Positions 47,007 through 59,834 of a stretch of DNA of 64,000 nucleotides are shown here, piece by piece. The stretch is from the NCBI GenBank assembly GCA_964036275.1, contig OZ038436.1:6353982-6417981 (forward strand), written 5' to 3'. Source of the DNA: Litoditis marina. Its lineage: Eukaryota > Nematoda > Chromadorea > Rhabditida > Rhabditidae. Under the pieces are notes generated by a model. The model was given only the letters and a program-made list of their open reading frames with translations. It had not been told where the DNA came from and ran no database searches. Each line of letters starts with the position of its first letter. The stretch's first letter is position 1. The position numbers and the translations under genes were made by a program.

Positions 47007-47660
47007 GTTTTGCCTCTATCTGCAAACGTGACCATTGGACCTATATTCTCTTACGAGGCTGATAAGTGAGGAAGAGAGAGAGAGAGTGGTTAAATAATAA
47101 CCTATATATAGGAAGATATAAGTAAATCGCGCGCAGCGCGAAGCGCTGCGTGTGAGTTGTGTTTGGTTTGGCCATTGCGCACCCATTTTTGGCTTTCAAA
47201 CCACAAAAGTCTTCAAATAAAACATTTTTTCGAAATTTAAAAAGAGAGAGAGCTAGATATATATTAAATAAATGTTGTGTGAAAAAATTAGGAAAATCGG
47301 TCAAGGTTGAAAAAAGTTATGCTGTCGTGTCGTTATGAAAATTTCCGTTGTCCCTCGTCCCTCGTCCCTCGTCCCTCGTCCCTCGTCCCTCGTCGCTCGT
47401 CCAATGTCCGCATAGAAAATTATTTTTTTAACTACTGGACCAATTCGGCTGAAATTTGGCACACATGTGTAAACTCCAAAGTTAGCGCGGCCCAAGAAGT
47501 TTGGTGATGTCACGTTTCGTTTGGCGCTTGGCGCGGGCGCCAATAGGCGCCAGTAGCAGGAAAATATGTGTTCCCATGGATGAAATGCTCCGAAATTTCG
47601 CACAGAGGTTAGATTAGTGAATCCCAGCCTTCTCTGAAAATTTGGTGTCATGGTTCATAA

Positions 47661-48840
47661 TTGGCGCCAAACGCTGGCGCCCAGTGGCGCCAAATTAGAA
47701 CAACGCCAGGCAAGTAGGGTAACGAGCGAAATGTTTCACAGATGTCCGAACTGTGAACATAGTTGAAGAATACGGCTTGAATACCAACATTTCTTCGACA
47801 TTCTGCGCCAATACGGTACTTTATCCGCCAAATGGCGCCAAAATTGAAAATAGGGTTTCTGAACCAAAAAACAGTCAGAAATTGTGCTAATTGGTCGAGG
47901 CCATTCATTCCAAGTTTTTTGTTACTAGTTAGAGTGATTTATATTTGGCGCCAAACGCTGGCGCCCAGTGGCGCCAAATTAGAACAACGCCAGGATTGTA
48001 GGGTAACGAGCGAAATGCTCCACAGATGTCCAAACGATGAACATAGTTAACGAATACGGCTTGGGTACTAACATTTCTTCGACATTATGCGCCAAAACGG
48101 TACTTTATCCGCCAATTGGCACCAAAATTGAAAATAGGGTTTCTGAATCAAAAAACAGTCGGAAACTGTGCTAATTGGTCGAGTTCATTCATTCCAAGTT
48201 ATTTGTTACCAATAAGCGTAATTTTATATTTGGCGCCAAACGCTGGCGCCCAGTGGCGCCAAATTAGAACAACGCCAGGCAAGTAGGGTAACGAGCGAAA
48301 TGTTCCACAGATGTCCAAACGATGAACATAGTTAACGAATACGGCTTGGGTACTAACATTTCTTCTACATTATGCGCCAAAACGGTACTTTATCCGCCAA
48401 TTGGCACCAAAATTGAAAATAGGGTTTCTGAATCAAAAAACAGTCGGAAACTGTGCTAATTGGTCGAGTTCATTCATTCCAAGTTATTTGTTACCAATAA
48501 GCGTAATTTTATATTTGGCGCCAAACGCTGGCGCCCAGTGGCGCCAAATTAGAACAACGCCAGGCAAGTAGGGTAACGAGCGAAATGTTCCACAGATGTC
48601 CAAACGATGAACATAGTTAACGAATACGGCTTGGGTACCAACATTTCTTCGACATTCTGCGCCAAAACGGTACTTTATCCGCCAATTGGCACCAAAATTG
48701 AAAATAGGGTTTCTGAATCAAAAAAACAGTCGGAAATTGTGCTAATTGGTCGAGGCCATTCATTCCAAGTTATTTGTTACTAATTAGAGTAACATGTTCT
48801 GTATCTGGCGCCAATGGCTGGCGCCCGTTCGCGCCAATGG
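47661..48840. repeat. Tandem array, about 285-bp unit, four copies plus a partial
   Basis: TTGGCGCCAAACGCTGGCGCC starts units at 47661, 47945, 48230 and 48515, and a diverged one near 48805. Units share AACAACGCCAGG, GGGTAACGAGCGAAATG and ACGGTACTTTATCCGCCAA. Unit length and sequence differ from the 140-bp array at 10921-11480, but the GGCGCC core is shared. Confidence 0.92.
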
Positions 48841-49065
48841 AGAAAATATTTTCTTACTGTAATGACGCAGATTTTTCACAATACTCAGATTTCAATTACC
48901 GAAGCGGAAAAAAGCTGTTTTTTGAATGTTTCAGGATCACATCGTTTGAAAACCTGGAACTTTCAGATATCAGGATGTTTTATAGTCACCACTATTCAAA
49001 AATCGTTTTTCTAAGTCAACTCTAGAAGTGGTTGTACTAGTACAACTAGCAAAAAGAGAACAATT

Positions 49066-49402
49066 TGTAAAAAGTGGGGGACCAGGAAGTGTGTGAGTTC
49101 TGTTCGGTTTCACCGTTTTCTGCAAAAAGTGAACAGTACGATGTTGTGAATGAGTGTGCAACAAAAAAAGAACAATACATTTGTTTGCACAACGATTCAC
49201 AAGAAACAGAATATACAAAGTATAACTTGAACGTAAAAGTGCATAGTGGTTTCCCCTAAGAACGTTGTGAACCGTTGTGCAAACAAATGTATTGTTCTTT
49301 TTTTGTTGCACACTCATTCACAACATCGTATTGTTCACTTTTTGCAGAAAACGGTGAAACCGAACAGAACTCACACACTTCCTGGTCCCCCACTTTTTAC
49401 AA
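49066..49402. repeat. Long hairpin, terminus of element copy 2
   Basis: Arms of about 135 bp beginning TGTAAAAAGTGGGGGACCAG and ending CTGGTCCCCCACTTTTTACA enclose a loop of about 65 bp. The inner text (AAAGTGAACAGTACGATGTT, AAAGAACAATACATTTG) is a diverged form of the hairpin at 9650-10013. Confidence 0.88.
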
Positions 49403-50408
49403 ATATTAGCTCATTTAATAGAACATATCTAATCCTCTTATTTAACTCCTATTGGATTCCCTGAAACGTTCAGATGATTGTGCTCAACTATTCACCACGT
49501 TTTTCTCAATATTGTGTCTGATGAAATAAGCTCAGTGATTTTTATACTAAATTCAGTTGATATAGGCAATTATTGTGCTGATACTGCGAACGAAAATTAG
49601 TTCCGAACAGTTATGCACTTAGAAATGTAATAGGGAACATCATAGTAGTTATAATTCAATGTTCATTCACAAAAAACCAAGGGGCAAAGTAGAAAGATCT
49701 GACTTGGTTTCTGGGTTGATTTATTTTCGAGATTCTAAAATTCGGACGAGATTAAATAAAAACCCATAAGAAAAACAGATATAAAGAGTACATGAATTAT
49801 TTCCCGAATTACGAGTAAATATAGAAACTCGACAGATTAGTTTTGGTGTCGATTTCTGGCCAACCAGTTACTCATATTTCTGCACTAGATCGATTAATTC
49901 CGTTGTAAATAAAGAGCAATTAAAAAATTTTATGGTAAAGAAAACCTGATACTTTGAGCCTCACCATAATAATTAGTAATCAAATGCAAGTTGTGTAGCC
50001 AGTGGAAGTATAGTTTCTTTCTTTCATCTCTTATCTTCTCTTTTTCGAAAGAATTGAATTGAATTGGTTTTTGAGTGAAACCAATTCCTAAGAATTGAAT
50101 TGAATTGAATTGGTTTGGTTAAGGAAAAATCGGAATTGAATTGAATTGGTTTTGTTAAGAGAAAATCGGAATTGAATTGAATTGGTTTTTGACAGCCAGA
50201 AAAAAAAGTGGAATTGGTGGACCACTCTAGTTTTTTGTGAAATAATTTCTGAGTTCACGTTTTTCTGCAACTTCAATGCCGGCTGTTCTATGGCGCCCGA
50301 AAGAATAATCGAGTGATTTATTTGAAGGAAAATAATAAGTGAAGTTGTTTATATTTTAATAAGTTCATCGAGCAGATATTGACATGACAAGTTTGTCTGA
50401 CCTAACTA

Positions 50409-51013
50409 TAGTTTGCGAAACAGTCAACTGCGCTGAAGATAAATGATGAATGTAGTGGCGTCAAACTCTTATGAGCTCAAACAATACATTATACCCTAAT
50501 TATTGTAACAACAACTTGTTAGTTTTCGAAGCCCCAGTATTTGTTTCCTACCTCAAACTCACACTCGCTGTTAGTGGAGGACCCTATTTGAGTTATTGCT
50601 TGATCATTAACTGGTGTCACCGAATTATGCCTGGACAGCACAGCGATCAAACTACAAAAACGACAGAGCCGAGCAACACACATCCTACGTTTTCCTCAAA
50701 CAATCGCTGAAATGCAACAAGTGGGCCGAAAGACTCTGAAAAATACGTACGCAGGTCATACAGACGCAGACTGTGTCAGCCCGTTTGTGACATAATTGAC
50801 CTTCCTGCTTTATCGATTTTGCAGCTTGATATTCGCATAATATTGAGCGGCGACTATTTCTGAGTTTGCGTAACGACACACCTAAAAGTTAGGTTCAGGA
50901 TCAAGAGTAGCATACGTAAAACCAAAAATTAATTGCTTTCGGAGGAAAATTATCAGTATGCATAACTATAATTAGCTGAAGGTGGACACACAGTAACTCC
51001 GTACATTGACTCG

Positions 51014-51045
<32 letters not shown>

Positions 51046-53027
51046 ATGCACGAAACACCAAGGCGCGCATGACGCAGCTGCATATGTGTGTACATTGCTG
51101 GTTTCGACGTTACCACATTTCACTGAGAACCAACTACGTAAGAAGAAATGAACTGTTTAGTAATGTGCACTTTCAAATGTTCTCACCGAATTCAATAATT
51201 AGGAAGAAAGGTTGGAGCCGAACACTGCAACCAAAAAATTCGCTTTTGTTTTCAAGTTTTCTCATGAAAAATTAAATCCATTTCGATGGAAATATGTTAC
51301 AAACGAATATGGAATTTGGAATTTGGAAACGTACTAGAAACAGTGAGGAGAAACATTGGAACACATAAACAACTAAACGAGCAGTAAGCAATTGGGAGGT
51401 AGAAAATTGACCCAATACTTGTTGTTAAAAATCAGATCACTCTATACCTAAAAATATCGTACTGCTGCAGAAATCTTCTCAGTCAGAGTGCGTGAAACAC
51501 GCAGATGCGTTAGAGAAGAAATGGTTGAGTTTTTACAGACACATGCCAACTTTGCTGTCAAAGAACAGGAAACTGTCAAACATCGTTTTTGCCGATCGAA
51601 CGTTGGTTAAGATAAATTTGATACAGTAATATGAATATATTCAATGTTGTACACATTTTTTCATTTACTAGTGTACAATTCCTACTTCTGTGTTGAAACT
51701 TGAAAATCGGTTCACATACCAATGAAGATATTGTGGTGCAAACGTTCTCAGACCCATATAGAGTGTACGAAACACTCAGATGCTTGAAAGATCGTGGGCC
51801 AGAAAAAATCGAGGAACATTTCTATTTCCAACAGGTCGATTGTGTTAGGTATTTCAGTTATACCAGTGTACGACTCGTATAGTTTTTCTTGCTCGGTAAC
51901 TCTAATCAACCAGTACATTTGAAATTTTATAGAGATCAAATGTGGTTACGGTATTTCTCGCATATCTATGTGTTGAAGTTATAATTACGAGAACCTTTTT
52001 AGAAGTCCTCCATGTCCTATCGTCTTTGAACCTCGGCATTTGTGTAATGTATTGTTGGTTTTCTTGTTAGACCGAACACGAGGTGATATGATGTTCTTTA
52101 TTTAGTGCTGACGTTTCGGCGGGCTCGCCGTCTTCAGAGCCTTATCCACCGAAGTGGTTGGAGAAATAGTGAGACAACCGAGTGAGACTGTTGACCGGCG
52201 AGCCCGCCGAAACGTCAGCACTAAATAAAGAACATCATATCACCTCGTGTTCGGTCTAACAAGAAAACCAACAATACTTTTTAGAAGTGTTTAAATAGCT
52301 TAAAAGTCAGAATTCTTCATTTAACTCTCTTACTTCGCCTCGGAAGGCTGATCTATATTACCTCACCAATACTCTCGAGGTTGATTCAATGTTTCAATGT
52401 AGTATAATTGTTGTAAGAAATTATTTGAGTGAAATGCATAAGGACTGAATCTAGCCTACTTCACTTCTCGTAGTTTTCACTCATGAATTTGAATAAGTTT
52501 TCAGCCTTACTACAACAAATAACAAATGTTCCTTACTCTTTATGAGTTATATATGAGATTCGATGATTTAATATATTACATACTGAACAACATGAGATTG
52601 ATGAAAGACTGTGCTGAACTTCTAGGTTGTTGTTGCGAAGTTGTCACCGAGATTACGAACCCAGAGAAAAAGCTAACGGTGTAGCTTTAACAATTAATTC
52701 TCGTTTTACTCCAATAAGGGGTGTAAAGCAAATTTTCATTACAGAATGTTGTTAATTTGCCTTTTCTTTCTACACATCATCACTAGTATTCCCCTTTTCT
52801 TCAAATGTGCAAAGAACAAGCCACCCACCGCCCGATCTGCCCCAAGTGGAACCAATTCCAATAATAAGGTAATCTAATAAGTCTTCTCGTGAACGATTGG
52901 ATGCATACTGTGACTATCACTACAATTAGTGTGATAATTATTAGAAACAGAAACTTTGTTGTCGAAAAGACTTTTGGATGATATCAGAAAATTTTGTGCT
53001 CAGTGAAAGGTGCTACGAAAAATTGTT
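50409..53027. other. Segment present only in copy 2
   Basis: It contains a (TA)n tract at 51021-51045, the foldback element at 52049-52277 and the signal-peptide exon at 52746-52868. Since that exon is in phase with the block's next exon, this segment is probably ancestral DNA deleted from copy 1 rather than an insertion. No other gene is supported between 50409 and 52745. Confidence 0.5.
52049..52277. repeat. Foldback MITE with about 80-bp perfect arms
   Basis: GTATTGTTGGTTTTCTTGTT...GACGTTTCGGCGGGCTCGCCG is mirrored exactly by CGGCGAGCCCGCCGAAACGTC...CCAACAATAC around a loop of about 60 bp. It is noncoding. Confidence 0.9.
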
Positions 53028-53448
53028 TCGACCCTGATTAATGACTATTTTGGTGTAATTCATAGAGGGTTGTACCATCATCAGTTAGCATCAGTTTTCA
53101 GTAGCACCTCTCACTGAGCACATAACTTTCTAATATGAGCACAATGTTTTTATCGTACGTCCCGTTCCGTTGATTTCAGGTTTTGTAGTCTGTTTCGTAA
53201 CGTTTTATATTTTGCACTGAGATTTTCAGAAAACAAATATAAGTTTGACTCTTACATTATTATTATCATTATTATTGTTAATATTTGAGGTGTACTTCAG
53301 CACAATAATTTAAGTATTGTCTAGTACGCAGCCTCTCATTCCTGTTTTTCAGTACTTTTGATCTACCTTCAGAACAGAGAGCCTGGCATGACGGCAGAGA
53401 AAACGCAACCGGATGGAAGTAACACTAAACCCGTCACCTCCAGTCGAG
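52746..53448 (+). pseudogene. Small nematode gene, exons 1 and 2 only (copy 2)
   Basis: Exon 1 (52746-52868, ATG right after an ATTACAG acceptor) encodes a hydrophobic leader MLLICLFFLHIITSIPLFF, then KCAKNKPPTARSAPSG. Donor AAG|GTAATC joins in phase to exon 2 (53373-53448; NREPGMTAEKTQPDGSNTKP). The ATG directly behind an acceptor fits trans-splicing or a short 5' UTR. The last exon, present at 13232 in copy 1, is not found after the (CA)n tract here. The leader plus short polar chain suggests a secreted or single-pass protein of a nematode-specific type; function unknown. It may still be a real gene with a distant last exon. Confidence 0.6.
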
Positions 53449-53576
53449 GTATAGTCGTTGCCCTCACCACATCAAAACCATACTGTAGACCTATTTTCGC
53501 GCTGTGTCCAAGATGTAGTAACCTATAGTAATTTTGATCGTTGATCAGTAATATTTCAATTAAAGCTATTATGAAA

Positions 53577-54869
<1,293 letters not shown>

Positions 54870-57300
54870 ACAAACACACTCCTCTGTTTCAAGCAGGTTA
54901 CTTATGTGAAAGGACAGCGCGATAATTGGTTCATCTGATAAAACAGGTGCCAAAAAAATAATAGGCAGGTGAGTTTAGATTTTCCTACAATAAGAAAACA
55001 ACTGTCTTCTGTGGATTGCATTTAGGTTTAGTACCGAAGTAAGAGAAGAAAATTGTTTGTTTCCGTTGATAAGTTCATGAAATGGCGCAACTGATCTAGT
55101 TGTGATAGATGAACTGGGCAATGGGGTCTTAATGATTGATATTCAGAAGTGCCGCGGGACAATACCGGGCAGAGGTTTTGCATTGGTTATAGTACCCCAA
55201 CATTTATGCATTTTTGTAATTCTAGTGGTCAGGTGGCCGAGTGTATAAATAATGAATTGGAGTTCGAAGTATGTTTGAGTGTCATTAGATGTAGTTAGAG
55301 TAGAGTGAAACGTGATATTCACTTGTTACAGATGGTTGGGGGAGTCCACAATCAAATCCATGAAAGATCAAACGATAAAAATTAGGGTGTCAAATTTCTG
55401 TTTTCGAAATTATGCTGAATCTACGTCATATAGTAAACTGAACAACTGAGAGCTCGATTTATAAATTCGCCCAGACGCAAACTATTTTAAACTATGTCTA
55501 GCTAGTCAAATAGTGTTTTATTTCAATCTTGTGTACTTGTAGAGAATAAACGAGCATTTTTTGTTCTAAGTATTGGTTGATCATCCTTGCAAACATAGAA
55601 GTAACCTATGTAAAAATGTTGAAAACACGTAAAAATTAAGCGATAGTTCTTGAGAAAAAAATGTTCGTTTGCTTCAATATGATAGTCTTTGTTCGGTGAC
55701 AAGCTTCATTTCCATGTTAAGCTCGATTGCAGTTTAGTGGCATCCGCCGATCAGTAGCTGTGTGGAAGCGTTACTTATACGACATTCGTAAAACGTTCAA
55801 GTGCACTCCTTTTAAAAGCGAAAAGAATATACGTTGTTGAATAATCAACTGTAACTTTTTTCGATTTTTTTTCATTAGGAAAAGGGAACTAAGCCGTATG
55901 AATTTTGCGAACTTTTATCTCATGGGTAAATCGAGAGGGGAGATAGGCTCTTGGGACGCAATTAGGCTGAGCTCGCAAACCGGAGCGAGACAGCCACAAA
56001 AATGGGTCAAATATGGGATCGTCCCAGGCGCCGCTCTCGCTCAGCTCGGAAATATGCAGTAATTCGTCCCAATTCGCTGAGAAAACCGAGATGTTTGCAC
56101 ATTTTCTTCCCTAATACGGAGTGCGAGTGTGTATTCGTCTTAATGATTGATATTCAGAATGCCTGGCAGAGGTTTTGCATTGGTTATAGTACCTGAAAAC
56201 GCATATATGGTATATTGTAATTCTAGTAGTCGGGTGGCCGAGTGTATAAAGACTGAATAGGAGTTTGAAGTAGATCACCTGTGTATACATTCCATTTGTA
56301 TAATTCAGTGTCACTAGATGTAGTTAGAGTAGAGTGAAACGTGACATTCACTTGTTACAGATGGTCGTAAAAAAAGAGAATAATAATAAAAGCCCACAAT
56401 TATATCCATGAAAAACCCAAACTAAAAAAATGTTGGTGAGAAATTTCTGTTTTCGAAAGGATGCTGAATCTACGTCATATAGTTGAACATAAACTAAACA
56501 ACCAATGAGCTCGATTTATAAATTCGATAAGTCAGACGCAAAATTCGTGAAATGTCGAACAATTGTGTGAATTATGTGTACCTAGTCAAAATATGGTATA
56601 CTTAGGTATTGTGTATTTGTAGATATAGGTGGGGTGAAAATAGACGAGCTTGTTCTAACTATTGGTTGAACTCGATGCAAACATAGAAGTTACCAATGCG
56701 CAAATAATTTAGGAAATAGTTCCTGAAACAGAAAAGGTTCGTTTGCTATATTACGATAGTCATTTGAAGTGACATGTTTTATTTGTGTTCTAAACTCGAT
56801 TGCAGTTTTACTGACATTGTAGGAAAACTTTTTTAAATGTTGCACTGTCGCTGTAAAGTCAGCAGAGTCAACGGACATGTAATTCGTTCCTCTTACGTTG
56901 ATGAACTAATTATAATTACCTGAAACTAATTATTAAAACAGATAATGACAGCTTTTCGAGTTATGCAGTCAAACGTCGCACTGTCGCTATAAAGTCAGTG
57001 AAGTGAATGGACAGTCAGTGTATCGAACATCAAATAATAAAGGTTAAAAAATGTCCTTCTTTCCATACTACGGCAATAAACGTGGCCAATGCACGAAAAA
57101 ATAATTTATATATACAAAAACTACAAAATTATCTTGACGCACACATTTTAATTATCCATGTTCCACATTTTAATTATCCTAATTCAGGTCTTGTGAGCGA
57201 CTTTTCAATTTTCAAAAGATCACCGTCAATTATTCATAGTCGTTACTGTCCAACAAATATATATTGGAAGTGAAACATTGCATACAAGTGTTAGTAACCA
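54870..57300 (+). repeat. Dispersed repeat D, copy 2, with internal duplication
   Basis: Matches 21060-22490. The stretch containing TTAATGATTGATATTCAGAA is present twice (near 55130 and 56143), each followed by a GTGTCA(T/C)TAGATGTAGTTAG segment. The DNA between the duplicates (55745-56130) is not in the 21-22 kb copy. Confidence 0.8.
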
Positions 57301-57820
57301 AATTGAGTCTTATCCCTACCGTAATATAAATCAATATACATACATATATTCAATATAACTGAATAGTTGCCATGGTGGAAGATAATAATTGTTTCGAAAA
57401 ATATTCGGAATAACGTTGAGTTTTCTCATATTGATAAGTGAACACAAACCTAGGTAGGTTATAGCGGTTGAGCAGCGTGGTCTCCATGAAAATAGGTACG
57501 TAATGTGGCTTCCGCGTTGTGGCCGTATTCAAATTTGCTCAAAAACGACCCAAGTTGCGGAATTTTCCCTAATTCTGACTGTTTTGTCCATTTTTCGTCC
57601 CCATGTGTCCACTGATATTTCAAATCATCAAATTAGAGAGGAACGGTCGCTTTGAATTGTCGAACTATCCATCATCATTACTCATACCTGGTGAGCGTTT
57701 GAAATTGTAACAAGAATAGTGACCCTTTTGCCTGTTAAAATCCTAACTGGGTTGTTTCAAACCACTAAAAATACCATAGGAAACATAGAGAGCTGAAAAG
57801 TTGGCCGACTCGAGCCTTTT

Positions 57821-58133
57821 TTCTATGGTGAAGAAGTTTCCAAAAATACAGAACAGCAAAAAACACAATTTTTGATACAAAAGCTCAGTTTTGAACAAAG
57901 TTTGTGTTCGGTACTCTCTACTCCCAGTAGATGTTTTTAGTCACTCTTTGTTACCACTTTCCGTGACTAGATTCATTCTATGGTGAAGAAGTTTCCAAAA
58001 ATACAGAACAGCAAAAAACACAATTTTTGATACAAAAGCTCAGTTTTGACCAAAGTTTGTGTTCGTTACTCTCTACTCCCAGTAGATGTTTTTAGTCACT
58101 TTTTTTCACCACTTTCCGTGACTAGATTCATTG
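57821..58133. repeat. Tandem duplication, 155-bp unit, two copies
   Basis: TTCTATGGTGAAGAAGTTTC starts units at 57821 and 57976. The units differ at only a few positions, so the duplication is recent. Confidence 0.9.
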
Positions 58134-58969
58134 AATTGAGGAAAACAGGTGCTTAGTGTCTGTCACTCCTACTGCCAATGAGCTTGGTTTCCTCGTAGAA
58201 GATGACGTCCAAAACATACATACAGGCAGGGAAGCTTTCGCCATGAAATAATTAGCAGACTATGGTGAAAAAGGTCACATCGAAATAGGTCGCAGATTTG
58301 AAAAATGGATTGATCTATTCTAACTGAAACACGTCTAGAACTGTGCCTAATGTGACAATATAAATTTCTAACATTTCAGCAGCTTAAAACAACACCATTT
58401 GAGATTAATTTTACTTTTGAATGGGTATTTGTCCGATTCCACAATAGGAGAATTATTAAATCATAGTCTGTTCTTTCACATAAGATAGACTGAAACAGTG
58501 AAGTGTGATTGTAGACCAGATCGAAAAAAATCGAACTATTGGCGATTCCATACAGTTGAGAATTACTAAAGAAACTTGCTGTTATGTCCTCTCTCGTCTA
58601 ATGATTTGGTGTTAGATTCTAGAGTTCCGTGAAATGCAACAAAATCTGCAAATTATATACTTTTACATTGTTTTAAAGCGTGAATGTATTAGTTTCAGTT
58701 CGGTATTCAGAGTTGCGGTTCGATCTGTATCACAACAGACATTCCTGCCAACTTCATCCAACGTCAGTCGGCTACTTTTTTGATTATTTGTGGCATTATT
58801 GTATATTTCTAAATATTATTTTCGAAGTTGACCTTTTCGGTGTTTTGGCTTTTAGCTATCATTGCATTTTTGCTAACGGCCTGACTTTCTTTGCAATTTT
58901 GAGAACAGTATTTGGAATATTCCTCACAGTTCTGCAGATAAGTTGAGCTTTATTCACTTCGGACAAAAT

Positions 58970-59110
58970 ATCTCACAAACACAAGACGAATTACAAACCT
59001 CGATGATTTCTCTCAACTTCTAAACACACAAACTAGGTCTAACACCAGAACATACTAATCACAATTCATAAAAAAATAATCACAGTTCGTTTCGTTTTTC
59101 AAACTTGAAT
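58970..59110 (+). repeat. Dispersed repeat B, copy 2
   Basis: Matches 18505-18650 (CAAACTAGGTCTAACACCAG, CATACTAATCACAATTCATA). It is noncoding. Confidence 0.75.
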
Positions 59111-59263
59111 AAAAACATGAAGTAATCACATTAATTTTCAAAAAGTTAGTATTCAATGAAGAGACCTCTGAACTCACTCAAACGCTACATGTGAATATTG
59201 ACGTGACGGAACTATAAACAAACATCAGCTCATTTAAAGGAACCGTTCAATTAGAATTGAAGT

Positions 59264-59386
59264 TAAAGATGGACGATAATGTGGACCAATCTCGTGTCAA
59301 CGGTCCTTTAAACTGCAATTGAAAAATGTATTGCAGTTTAAAGGACTGAAGCGTTGCGATTGGACCACATAATCGTCCTGCTTTAA
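59264..59386. repeat. Palindromic MITE, family A copy 2
   Basis: TTAAAGATGGACGATAATGT mirrored by ACATAATCGTCCTGCTTTAA, with inner GGTCCTTTAAACTGC. Same family as 424-541. Confidence 0.85.
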
Positions 59387-59834
59387 TAGCAGAACTTGCA
59401 AGGTGAAAATCATATATTGTAGACACACGTTAATATATTTCGACATCACACGTTCTAAGTGACTTGAATTTTAGTACGATTGAATCAGATATACCATGTT
59501 CATTGAAAAAGTTAGAACAGTAGCACTGATTTGTGTTTTAGAACAAAGTGTGACTTTGACAATGAAGAACGTTTCATTTTTCTTATCGAAAATTGACACG
59601 TGTGTGTAATACTGAATTGGAACGAAAAAATTTGTTTTCGAAAGACCATCAAAATCGGTTTGAATCAGGTATGAAACAATTTTGTGTGGCATTCACTGAG
59701 CACACAATCTCCTAAAACTACTGAAACTTAGTTCAGGAATCAACATTTTTGAAACTGCAAGTCTCTGTTGTGGAATGTGTGCCGGGATGTGTAGTGTATA
59801 CGGCCTCGGATCTTCTCCAAAGTTTTCCTCCGGG

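Larger units (their letters stand above)
47127..49402 (-). mobile_element. Hairpin-headed element with GGCGCC tandem array, copy 2
   Basis: Reversed relative to copy 1: the GC hairpin CGCGCGCAGCGCGAAGCGCTGCG is at the left (47127) and the long hairpin (49066-49402, about 135-bp arms) at the right. Between them lie a GTCCCTC simple repeat (47350-47395) and a 285-bp-unit tandem array. The empty site in copy 1 is at about 9480 (AGATATAAATAAATATTAGC). The hairpin sequence differs from copy 1 although the layout and ends agree. No coding frame is recognised. Confidence 0.8.
41765..53525 (+). repeat. Duplicated block, copy 2 (with four extra segments)
   Basis: Homologous pieces in order: 41765-42342, 43009-43453, 47007-47126, 49403-50408 and 53028-53525 correspond to 8345-8935, 8936-9373, 9367-9480, 9480-12500 (minus the 9649-11748 insertion) and 12531-13020. 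The intervening 42343-43008 (repeat C), 43454-47006 (long-TIR element), 47127-49402 (hairpin/GGCGCC element) and 50409-53027 are absent from copy 1. Confidence 0.88.
57301..59263. other. Intergenic region with short duplications
   Basis: It contains an inverted copy of 28790-28860 at about 57600-57650 (GTGTCCACTGATA), the tandem duplication at 57821-58133 and repeat B at 58970-59110. An exon-like stretch at 58149-58251 (CAG acceptor, TAA end) is too weak to call. Confidence 0.4.

Noticed and set aside
58149..58251. Exon-like stretch after AAAACAG ending in TAA
   Set aside because: Open in a plausible frame, but isolated, with no partner exon or family match, and next to a recent tandem duplication.
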